A stretch of DNA of 64,000 bases from SZUA-36 sp963704855 (lineage in GTDB: Bacteria; Pseudomonadota; Gammaproteobacteria; Xanthomonadales; SZUA-36), in NCBI GenBank assembly GCA_963704855.1, contig CAVPHY010000017.1:1-64000 (forward strand). Reading direction: 5' to 3'. The notes under the pieces were generated by a model. It was not told where the DNA came from. It was given only the letters and a program-made list of their open reading frames with translations, and ran no database searches. Position numbers and translations under genes: made by a program. This document shows positions 32,465 through 41,298 of this stretch, in pieces. How positions within the stretch are numbered: the stretch's first letter is position 1; the number at the start of each line of letters is the position of its first letter.

Positions 32465-33894
32465 TGGCGCTGCCATTTGGGGCTGCCGATGTGTGCGTCA
32501 TGGGCGCCGGCCCGGCAGGTGCCTGTATCGCACTGCGCCTCGCCAGTTTGGGGCACCGGGTTACGCTGGTCGAGCGACGCATGTTTCCCCGACGGCACCT
32601 CGGTGAGTCCCTTAGCCCGGGCGTCAGGCCGCTGCTGGAATCGATCAATGCCACCGGCGCGCTTGCAAGCCTGAATCCCATCCACCGGGTCGACGTAAAT
32701 TGGGGCGCTAACCAATCACCCAGGCTGGATGCCGAAGGCTCCGGTTCGCTGGTAGACCGGGCCCTGTTCGACCAGGCGCTCGTCGAAGCTGCGCAGGGGG
32801 CCGGTGTCAAATTGCTGCAGCCCGCCCGTGTACGCGGACAACACTTTGACGGTAATAGCTGGCAACTCGAGCTGCTTACCCCATCGGGCAACGCGGCACT
32901 GGAAGCCCGATACCTGGTTGACGCGACTGGCCGGTCCGGCGGACGGAAGACATCATGCACGAGCGCAAATGCGCGAACACTGGCCGTGTACGGCTACTGG
33001 ACCGGACAAGGGCTGTCGTCGATACCGCGCATCGAATCCGACACGGATGAATGGCGCTGGCGTGTGCCATTGCCGGATGGCACCCACAATCTGCAGATAT
33101 TCATCGATGCGGGACAATTGCGCCATCTGGAGGGAAAGAATCTTTCGCAATGGTATCAAGAACGTCTTGCCCGATGTGGCTGGATTCCGGCCGGTGCCAG
33201 GCTGGTCGGACCAGTGCGTGCTGCCGATGCCACGCCATACCTCGACAGCGACCCGGTGACAGGAAACAGGATCAAGGTTGGCGACAGCGCATGCGCAATT
33301 GATCCGCTGTCATCCAGTGGTGTCCAGAAGGCGATGCAGTCGGCCTTTGCCGGAGCCATCGTCGTGAACACGATGTTGCGCCGCCCGGAATCGCACGAGC
33401 TGGCCTGCCACTTTTACCGACAGCATCTCAACAGGAATTTCGACCGTCACGCCGCGTGGGCCAGCGGTTATTACGCGGAGGCTCTGCCGGAGTACCGGAC
33501 ATCGTTCTGGATCAACCGGTCCGTATCAGATACCCCGCCGTCCTTTCCTGAGCAGCCGGCCCGGCCACCCCGTGCCGATACACTGGTGGAACTCTGCTCG
33601 GCCATTCGCATCAGCGAACAGCCCTGCCTGGTGAACGATTTCGTCGAAACCCGACCCGCAGTCCACCACCCTGCGCTGGAGGAACCCGTGGTATTTGTCG
33701 CCGGTGTGGAACTCGCACCTTTGCTGGTGCAAATTCGCAAACCTGCCACGCCGGTGGAAATTGCACGTAATCTCGCAGGTCGCGTGACACCGGAAAGAGC
33801 CGCTTTCCTGACCTCCTGGCTATTTCGATCCGGGCTGCTGGTTTCCGTGTCGCGTGAGCCAGCCCGGTCCACGGCAGGTGCTGCAAGATCATGA
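32464..33894 (+). CDS. LodB/QhpG-like FAD monooxygenase
   Basis: A 476-residue flavoprotein of the tryptophan-halogenase/PHBH superfamily. The FAD motif GAGPAGACIALRLASLG is at residues 14-30, HLGESLSPGV follows near 41, and a second FAD motif VGDSACAIDPLSSSG lies in the middle. Such flavoproteins (LodB, GoxB, QhpG) hydroxylate the precursor tryptophan during quinone cofactor formation. It overlaps the radical SAM gene (TGATG), so both putative maturases are coupled to the oxidase. The last 90 residues look like an extra helical or winged-helix tail, which may be specific to this subgroup. Confidence 0.85.
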   Translation: MALPFGAADVCVMGAGPAGACIALRLASLGHRVTLVERRMFPRRHLGESLSPGVRPLLESINATGALASLNPIHRVDVNWGANQSPRLDAEGSGSLVDRALFDQALVEAAQGAGVKLLQPARVRGQHFDGNSWQLELLTPSGNAALEARYLVDATGRSGGRKTSCTSANARTLAVYGYWTGQGLSSIPRIESDTDEWRWRVPLPDGTHNLQIFIDAGQLRHLEGKNLSQWYQERLARCGWIPAGARLVGPVRAADATPYLDSDPVTGNRIKVGDSACAIDPLSSSGVQKAMQSAFAGAIVVNTMLRRPESHELACHFYRQHLNRNFDRHAAWASGYYAEALPEYRTSFWINRSVSDTPPSFPEQPARPPRADTLVELCSAIRISEQPCLVNDFVETRPAVHHPALEEPVVFVAGVELAPLLVQIRKPATPVEIARNLAGRVTPERAAFLTSWLFRSGLLVSVSREPARSTAGAARS

Positions 33895-36800
33895 CCACTT
33901 CGTCCATCACTGCCTGGCTTGCAACGATCGGTCTCGAGCGATACGGAAGCATCTTTGAAGAGAACGAGGTTGACGAGGAGACCTTGCGGATCCTGACCGA
34001 TGCGGACCTGACGGAACTGGGTCTGCCGTTCGGTCCCCGCAAGAAGTTGCTTGCCGCCCTTGGCGAAGCTGACAGCGGGACAGCGACCGCCACACGCCCC
34101 GGCAGCCTGGCGGGCGAAAGACGCCAGTTGACCGTGATGTTCTGTGACATGGTCGGCTTTACGGAAATGGCCGCCAGGGTTGACCCCGAGGTACTGCAGG
34201 AGGTCATCAAAGCATACGAAAATACCTGCGCCGGCTGTATCAGCAGGTTCGAGGGGTATCTCTTCCAACGGGTTGGTGACGGTATCGTGGCTTTTTTCGG
34301 GTTTCCTTTTGCCCATGAAGACGAGGCAGTCCGCGCCATCAAGGCAGGCTTCGAGATAGTTGAGTCTCTTTCGCACCTTGAATTGCCCGATGTTGGGTTT
34401 CTCCAGGTAAGAGTCGGTATTGCAACGGGCGTGGTGGTTGTTTCCGACGCTGGACAGAGTGCGGCCGGTGAATCCATCAACCTTGCAGCGCGACTCCAGT
34501 CCATTGCCGAGACGGGAACAATCGTTGTCAGTGACCGTGTGCGTCAGTTGGCTGGAGGGGCATTCAACTATCTCGACCTGGGTGAAAAACAGCTCAAAGG
34601 CATAAGTAGAACCCTGAAAGTTTTTCAGGTCACCAGCGAGAGTGACGCAGAAACACGCTTTGATGCCGACCACAGGGAAGATATGGCGCCCCTGGTGGGG
34701 CGCACCGAGGAGCTGAAGTTGATTATGGACCTCTCACAACAGTCCCAGGGCGGCGAGGGTCACCTGGTTGTGCTGGAAGGAGAGGCCGGAATCGGCAAGA
34801 GTCGAATTCTCGATGCACTCCGGGAGCGGTTAACGTCGCGAAACCGTCAGCCAATGCGATTGCAGTGTTCACCGTACCACCTCAACCGGGCGCTTTATCC
34901 GTTCGTTGCCAATTTTGAGCGCACGCTAAATTTCAGTCCGGAAGAAACCGCCGATTCGAAGCTCGATAAGCTTGAAGCGCTTATCGTGGGTCAATACGGG
35001 CTATCGATTCAGGATGTCCAGTTGATCGCCACGATGATGACCATACCATGTGTGGAGCGCTATGATCCTTTGCACCTGAATCCGCGGCGTTTCAAGGAAG
35101 AAACCATTCGTGCGCTTGTCGACCTGGCAGAAGCCGCGGCACGCCACACTACCAGCATCATGCTGTTTGAAGATATCCACTGGGCGGACCCTACCACGGT
35201 GGAAGTGCTCGACCGGTTGGTTGAGCGCATCCACAACATGCCACTCCTGGCTGTTGTTACGGCACGGCCCGAGTTTGCCCGCCGTTGGGAGTCGATGCCA
35301 AGCGTTTCGTGGTTGTCTGTGACCAAGCTCAATATGGATCAGAGCGAGGTGCTTCTGAAACGTATAACCGGAGGTAAACCATTACCTGCTGCGTTGACAA
35401 AGCAGATACTGGAGAATACCGATGGCGTTCCGCTTTTCATCGAAGAGCTGACCAAGTCCCTTCTGGAATCCGGCGCGCTGACAGAGGGTAAAAATGGATA
35501 CGAGTACCAGGCCGGGCAGACCGGGATAACCATCCCTGCCACGCTGCGTGACTCACTCATGGCGCGCCTGGACCGCAACCCCCGGGTCAGGGAGATTGCC
35601 CAGGTTGGTTCCGCCATCGGGCGCGATTTCTCGTACGAACTGATATCAGCAGTAACGCCGCTCAAACGGGACGACCTGAATACCAGTCTTGACCTGTTTA
35701 CGAAATCGGGGCTTGCCTTCCGCCGTGGAGTCATACCGGACGCCACCTATACATTCAAGCACGCATTGATTCAGGAAACGGCTTACGAATCGGTGCTCAA
35801 GCGCCGCCGGCAGGAGTTGCACGCTACCATCGGGGCTGCCCTGGTGGAACAGTTTCCCGATAAGGTTGCCTCAGAACCTGAATTTGCGGCACTGCATTTT
35901 TCGGCTGCCAACCTGGAAGAAAAGGCACTGCCTTACTGGAAGCGGGCCGGGGAACTTGCATTGCAACGCTTTGCCTTGACGGATGCCATCGCCCACCTGC
36001 AGAAAGCGTTAACCTCGGTAAAAAGTCTGCCGGCCAGCCCGAAGCGGGACCTGGATGAACTTGGTATCAGAACGCGCCTGGGCCCGACGATCGTGGTATT
36101 GCGCAGCTGGGCTGCACCGGAAGTGAAGGCAATGCTGGAACCGGCACTCGGCCTTGCCCGCTCACTGGAACACCGGGCCAGCTATTTACCCATAATGCAC
36201 GGTCTATGGGTCCAAACACTGGTCGCCGGCAGGCTTGACGAATCGCTGGTCTGGGCGGAGCAAATGCTTGCCAGTGCGAGTGCCGATGACGACGAGGACC
36301 TGTTGATCGCCGGCTACCGTGCCGGTATGACATCGTCCTACTGGCTTGGTGACCTGGTATCCGCCCGCGACTATGGTGACAGGATTCGGGAAATGTATGA
36401 CCCGGACCGTCATAAACACATCGTCAAGCTCACCAATAGCGATCCGCTGACAGCTGACGGAATTTATCGCTGCCAGTACCTGTGGATGCTCGGATACCCG
36501 GACCGGGCGATTGCGGTGTGCCAGGAAAACCACCGGCACGCACAAGGCCGCGAACACCCGTTCGACTATGCCTTCGCCCTGACCCTGGGCTCGCAGGTAT
36601 ATGATTTTTGTAACAATCCTGAACAGCTCCTGATTCATGCACGAGAGGGCGAGGAACTCGGCCGGGCTCACGGATTGCCGCTGATGTCGGAGGTACTGGC
36701 TGAAATCAGCAAAGGCATCGTTTCGCTGCGCATGCGACACACGGACAGCGTTACAAAAATGCGCCAGGTGACCACCCGTCTTGCCGAAACGGGACAGCTG

Positions 36801-37209
36801 ATCTGGGGACCCTATCTCAAGGCGTTACTGGCGGAGGCAATTTGTCGTGGAGGGGATCCTGATCAGGCACTCAAAGTCATTTCCCAGGCCATCGCTGATA
36901 GTAACGCCCGGAAGGAGTTTTCCCATTATGCCGAGATACTGAGACTGCAGGGGTGGATGCTGCTGGAGACCGGCAAGAACGACGAGGCGGAACAAGCACT
37001 GGAAAAGTCGATTGCATTTGCCCGGCAACAGCAATCACGCTCATGGGAACTCAGGTCCACCATGACGTTGGCTGGTCTGTTGAAAAACCGGGGTCAAGAA
37101 AATCGAAGCACGCAACCGCCTGGAAAACATCTATAACTGGTTTACCGAAGGGCATGATACACATGACCTTGTACAGGCCAGGCTGCTGCTCGATGAACTC
37201 AATCAATAA
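33891..37209 (+). CDS. SAM domain-class III cyclase-AAA-TPR protein, 3' frameshift
   Basis: Domains in order: SAM domain (about 5-60), class III nucleotidyl cyclase (about 78-250; metal-binding Asp in MFCDMVGFTEM and VGDGIVAFFG; transition-state Asn/Arg in ESINLAARLQ), AAA ATPase (Walker A GEAGIGKS, Walker B IMLFEDIHWADP), and TPR-like helices to the end. Such proteins make cAMP and are thought to be gated by the ATPase/TPR part. As written the frame stops at 37136. A missing A in the AAAA run near 37100 would restore KIEARNRLENIYNWFTEG, ending ARLLLDELNQ at 37209. Start overlaps the flavoprotein gene (ATGA). Confidence 0.85.
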
Positions 37210-37283
37210 AAGTGTGCTATACATAAAGGAATTCCAACCATGAAACAGGCGCCTTTCAGAGAAGGCCAAAGGAGAAAACTTCC

Positions 37284-37688
37284 ATGAAGAAGATGAGTGC
37301 TGATGAAAAAGCGATTCGCGAGCAGGATGTGGCCTGGGGCAAGGCAGCTTGCGCAAAAGACCTGGATGCCGTTGTGAACTTATATTGTAAGGACGGTGCC
37401 CTGGCCTGGAGCGGCGAGCCGGCAGCCCGGGGTATTGCGGCAATCCGCAAGTACTGGGTGCAAATGATGAAAATCCCCGGCCTGTCTCTGGAATTCACTC
37501 CCGAACGTATCGTGGTCTCCGAATCGGGTGACCTTGCCAGTGATTTTGGCGTTGTAAAATTGGGACAGGACGACCCGGCCAACTTCACCTATACCGTCGT
37601 GACTGCGAAGTACCTGGTCGTCTGGCGCAAGGAAAAGAGTGGCTGGAAAGTGCTGTACGACAGTTATAACCTCAATAGTGAATCCTGA
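37284..37688 (+). CDS. NTF2-like DUF4440 protein
   Basis: A 134-residue SnoaL/NTF2-fold protein: MSADEKAIREQDVAWGKAA, LYCKDGALAWSGEP, and the closing strand pair VVWRKEKSGWKVLYDSYN. DUF4440 members include small isomerases, hydrolases and proteins of unknown role, so a function cannot be assigned. It starts 75 bp after the corrected end of the cyclase gene with a GGAG site, so it may belong to the oxidase operon. Confidence 0.8.
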   Translation: MKKMSADEKAIREQDVAWGKAACAKDLDAVVNLYCKDGALAWSGEPAARGIAAIRKYWVQMMKIPGLSLEFTPERIVVSESGDLASDFGVVKLGQDDPANFTYTVVTAKYLVVWRKEKSGWKVLYDSYNLNSES

Positions 37689-37805
37689 ACAATCGATATT
37701 GGTGGCCTATACTTTCAGTGTCGGGGTTGCTCGATCGTCCAGAGCTACGAAATAGCGCGGTGATTGGGTTCGCAGTCATGCACGAGAATATAGGCGAGAA
37801 TAATA

Positions 37806-38768
37806 ATGATTAACAGGCATGGTTTGATTTTCGTGGTTTTTTGTACAGCCTTCACTTTTTGTCAAACCGCTCTGCCCTATGACCTTCCTCCGGTCAATCT
37901 TGGTTTTACGAGTTTTGTTGACGGCGCTCCACCTCCGGCCGGTCCTGGTTTCTATTTCACACAGTATGTCCAGTACTACTCCAGCAACAAACTGGAAGAC
38001 GGACCGCCAGGCCATCAAGTGGACGCACTGGTCGGTGCAACCCAGATTTTTTACCAGTCAGAAACGCCGGGATTGTTTGGGGCGAAGTGGGGTCTGGATG
38101 CTATCCTGTTCTATGCAGATTTCGATGTGAGCCCGTCAGACAGCCCCTATATACAGGAGAACTCATCAGGTATCGGTGACCTCCTGGTTGGCCCCTATTT
38201 ACAGTGGGATCCGATCATGGGTGAGAATGGCCCCGTGTTCATGCACCGGGTCGAGTTCCAGATGATGCTTCCAATTGGAAGTTACAGTGACCAATACGAA
38301 CTCAACCCCGGCAGCAATGTGTTTTCATTCGATCCATATTGGGCTGCCACCTTGTTTCTCAAACCGGGTTGGACCATGTCGTGGCGCTTGCATTACCTGT
38401 GGAATGCCAAGAATGAAGATCCGAGTATCAGGACACGAGGGGGGATACAATTTGCACGCCCGGACCTGGACGTGAACAATATCCATGCCGGACAGGCGGT
38501 ACATCTGAACTTCGCCAGTGCCTATGAAGTCATCCCGAACCGCTTGCGGATGGGATTGAACGGTTATTATCTCAAGCAGACCACCGATACCAAAGTTGAC
38601 GGGCAGAAAGTGAGCGGACGAAGAGAGGAAGTGTTTGCGATTGGTCCAGGTGCGGTTTGGCATATCAGCCAGAAAACCCACCTGTACTTCAATCTCTACT
38701 TCGAGACCAGTGCAGAAAACCGTCCGAGAGGTGACCGCTGGAATCTGCGTTTCCTGCATCAATTCTGA
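37806..38768 (+). CDS. SphA/MetA-pathway-like outer membrane protein
   Basis: A 320-residue secreted protein (signal peptide to about residue 24) made of amphipathic beta strands and ending in Phe (NLRFLHQF), typical of an outer membrane barrel. Motifs such as YVQYYSSNKLEDG, GIGDLLVGPYLQWDP and FEFQMMLPIGSY-type strands match the Phenol_MetA_deg/SphA family of transporter-like porins. It could pass hydrophobic or organic substrates. It lies 117 bp after the DUF4440 gene, and whether it is co-transcribed with the oxidase operon is unknown. Confidence 0.8.
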   Translation: MINRHGLIFVVFCTAFTFCQTALPYDLPPVNLGFTSFVDGAPPPAGPGFYFTQYVQYYSSNKLEDGPPGHQVDALVGATQIFYQSETPGLFGAKWGLDAILFYADFDVSPSDSPYIQENSSGIGDLLVGPYLQWDPIMGENGPVFMHRVEFQMMLPIGSYSDQYELNPGSNVFSFDPYWAATLFLKPGWTMSWRLHYLWNAKNEDPSIRTRGGIQFARPDLDVNNIHAGQAVHLNFASAYEVIPNRLRMGLNGYYLKQTTDTKVDGQKVSGRREEVFAIGPGAVWHISQKTHLYFNLYFETSAENRPRGDRWNLRFLHQF

Positions 38769-38852
38769 CTGATCCCGGGCTACCGGACAGCCTGGGGTGA
38801 ACCGTATTTTGCTTTCTGGTACCTGACCCTGACCCCTGTTTTCTTTCCTTGG

Positions 38853-39464
38853 CTACTTACCCAGGAACAACGCCCGCTCTTCGGATCTGCGCTGGGCTAG
38901 TTGCGGGGTAACCACCAGCTCGCCTTTCTTACGTACCTTCGTCCACAGCAGAAACCCGTTGGCTGCACCCTCGCGATCACCTTTGTTGAGCTTCCGCAAC
39001 ACGGTCGATTTGCCAAAACTGGTCGTTCCGATGTTGAAGGTGAGTTCGACCATGGCGGAGAACTCGGCCGCATTGAGCGGCACCTTTACGACCGACTTGA
39101 CATAATTTCCGGCGAGATTGAGGTCGTCACGAAGCAACTCTTCCGCACGGGTCTTTGTGATCGACATGCCCGGCCGGACGTTACCGCTGTGACCGTAGCC
39201 TATCAGCCACTTGCCGGAAATACCCTGGTAAGCCCGTAGTCTGAGACCTTCGTTTGTTCGAGCCCTGTCCTGCACTATATCCAGGACAACGAGACCATCA
39301 AAAGGTGGCGCTGTTCGCGCTATAGACGGATCAGGTGGAGGCGCCGGAACGGGTACCGGGGCCGGCGCGGGTGCAGGAACGGGTGTGGGCTGCGGTTGCA
39401 TCGATGTACAACCAACCATCATCGTCAAGGCGGTAAAAGCGACCAGACAGGAGAGTAATTTTAT
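38853..39464 (-). CDS. GH24 lysozyme-like lipoprotein, degenerate active site, ATA start
   Basis: The mature part has a Pro/Ala-rich linker and a phage-lysozyme (GH24) domain with NEGLRLRAYQGISGKWLIGY and GHSGNVRPG. In the usual Glu-x8-Asp-x5-Thr triad only Glu remains: the Asp position is Gly (YQGIS) and the Thr position is Leu (WLIGYGH). A lipoprotein signal peptide (KLLSCLVAFTALTMMVGC) is in frame from an ATA at 39462-39464, preceded by AGGAGAG and, further up, an in-frame TAA. No ATG or GTG start precedes the signal peptide. The TTG at 39428 would leave only a six-residue leader. A point change ATG to ATA or a rare start is likely. Confidence 0.7.
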   Translation of the reverse strand: MKLLSCLVAFTALTMMVGCTSMQPQPTPVPAPAPAPVPVPAPPPDPSIARTAPPFDGLVVLDIVQDRARTNEGLRLRAYQGISGKWLIGYGHSGNVRPGMSITKTRAEELLRDDLNLAGNYVKSVVKVPLNAAEFSAMVELTFNIGTTSFGKSTVLRKLNKGDREGAANGFLLWTKVRKKGELVVTPQLAQRRSEERALFLGK

Positions 39465-39629
39465 GGGACTCTCCTCTTATACGGCCCGGTTCCGTTGTGG
39501 CGCACTGATTCGTCAAACAGGTTCATCCGCCGAGTATAGAACAATACCAGTGCTTTAATGAATGCCGGGATTTACTCCAGCCCCGCTCTGTTTTGCGCTT
39601 TCTTTTAGCATTTGCAGGTTTGGCACACC

Positions 39630-39660
39630 AAAAAAAAGGGTGGACCCGGGTCCACCCTTT
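39630..39660 (-). terminator. Rho-independent terminator of aceBA
   Basis: AAAGGGTGGACCC (39635-39647) and GGGTCCACCCTTT (39648-39660) form a perfect 26-bp palindrome, with a run of eight A residues at 39630-39637 that becomes the U tract on the minus strand, 22 bp after the aceA stop. Confidence 0.93.
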
Positions 39661-39681
39661 ATTCAACAGACAGGCAAAGGC

Positions 39682-41277
39682 TCAGCCAAACTGGTTCATC
39701 GTATTGTCCTTGCCGCCCGCTTTCAGTGCGGCATCACCGGCAAAATACTCCTTGTGGTCATCACCGATGTTGGAACCCGACATGATCTGGTGTTTCACAC
39801 AGGCGATACCGTTGCGGATCTCCTCGCGCTGTACGTGCAGCACGTAGCCCAGCATGGCCAGGTCACCGAAGTACTCTTTCGACAGGGTGTCGGTGGAAAG
39901 CGCCGCGGTGTGGTAGGTGGGCAGTGTGATCAGGTGGTGGAAGATACCGGCGTCACGCGCGGCATCGGCCTGGAAGGTGCGGATCTTTTCGTCAGCCACC
40001 TTGCCCAGCTCGCTGTCATCATATTCGATGCTCATCAGTTGACTGCGATCGTAGGCTGACAGGTCCTTGCCTTCCCCGCTCCAGGCATCGTACACCTGCT
40101 GACGGAAGTTCAGCGTCCAGTTGAAGGACGGGCTGTTGTTGTAAACCAGCTTGGCATTGGGAATGACCTCACGAACACGGTCGATCATACCGCCGATCTG
40201 GCCAATATGGGGCTTCTCCGTTTCGATCCAGATCATGTCGGCGCCATTCTGCAGGGACGTGATGCTGTCGAGCACACAGCGGTCTTCACCGGTACCGGCG
40301 CGGAACTGGAACAGGCCGGATTCCAACCGCTTGGGACGCAACAGGTGGCCATCGCGGTTCAGGACGATGTCGCCGTTTTTCATGTCTTCCAGGTGGATTT
40401 CCTCGCAATCGAGGAACGAGTTGTACTGGTCACCCAGGTCACCCGGCTCATGGGTCACCGCGATCTGCTTGGTGAGACCGGCGCCGAGGGAGTCGGTACG
40501 GGCGACGATGATGCCATTATCAATACCCAGTTCCAGGAAGGCATAACGGCAGGCATTGATCTTGGCCAGGAAATCAGAATGTGGAACCGTGACCTTGCCA
40601 TCCTGGTGGCCGCATTGTTTCTCGTCGGAAACCTGGTTTTCGATCTGCAGACAGCAGGCACCGGCTTCGATCATTTTCTTGGCCAGCAGGTAGGTGGCCT
40701 CCGCGTTGCCAAAGCCTGCGTCGATATCGGCAATGATCGGCACGATGTGGGTCTCAAAACTGTCGATCTGCTTCTTGATGCCGGCTTCCTTGACCTTGTC
40801 ACCGGATTCACGGGCCGCATCCAGATCACGGAACAGCAGGTTCAGCTCACGTGAGTCCGCCTGCCGCAGGAAGGTGTACAGCTCTTCAATCAGTGCCGGC
40901 ACCGTGGTTTTTTCATGCATGGACTGATCGGGCAAGGGGCCGAACTCGGAGCGCAGCGCGGCAACCATCCAGCCGGACAGATATAAATACCTCTTTTTGG
41001 TGCCGCCAAAGTGCTTCTTGATGGAGATCATTTTCTGCTGGCCGATGAAGCCATGCCAACAGCCCAGCGACTGGGTATATTGAGACGAATCGGCATCGTA
41101 CTCCGCCATGTCACGGCGCATGATGTCGGCCGTGTACTGGGCAATTTCCAGACCGGTTTTGAACCTGTTCTGGGCGCGCATACGGGCGGCGGATTCAGGG
41201 TTTATGGCACCCCAGGCGCTGCCTGCAGCTTTACATACGCCTTCCAATGAGGCGATATCGTCAGAATACTTTGCCAT
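39682..41277 (-). CDS. aceA: Isocitrate lyase
   Basis: A 531-residue isocitrate lyase of the longer gammaproteobacterial type. The catalytic loop reads DEKQCGHQDGKVTVPH (active Cys in KQCGH), with Mg-binding DIDAGFGNAEATY and the SPSFNWTLNF substrate motif. It splits isocitrate into glyoxylate and succinate for growth on acetate or fatty acids. It lies 21 bp after aceB on the same strand and ends at a strong terminator. Confidence 0.96.
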   Translation of the reverse strand: MAKYSDDIASLEGVCKAAGSAWGAINPESAARMRAQNRFKTGLEIAQYTADIMRRDMAEYDADSSQYTQSLGCWHGFIGQQKMISIKKHFGGTKKRYLYLSGWMVAALRSEFGPLPDQSMHEKTTVPALIEELYTFLRQADSRELNLLFRDLDAARESGDKVKEAGIKKQIDSFETHIVPIIADIDAGFGNAEATYLLAKKMIEAGACCLQIENQVSDEKQCGHQDGKVTVPHSDFLAKINACRYAFLELGIDNGIIVARTDSLGAGLTKQIAVTHEPGDLGDQYNSFLDCEEIHLEDMKNGDIVLNRDGHLLRPKRLESGLFQFRAGTGEDRCVLDSITSLQNGADMIWIETEKPHIGQIGGMIDRVREVIPNAKLVYNNSPSFNWTLNFRQQVYDAWSGEGKDLSAYDRSQLMSIEYDDSELGKVADEKIRTFQADAARDAGIFHHLITLPTYHTAALSTDTLSKEYFGDLAMLGYVLHVQREEIRNGIACVKHQIMSGSNIGDDHKEYFAGDAALKAGGKDNTMNQFG

Positions 41278-41298
41278 GATGAGTCCTCTTTATCTGTT

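Noticed and set aside
32055..32960. 301-residue minus-strand frame
   Set aside because: Low-quality Arg/Ser/Pro composition, antisense to the radical SAM and flavoprotein genes.
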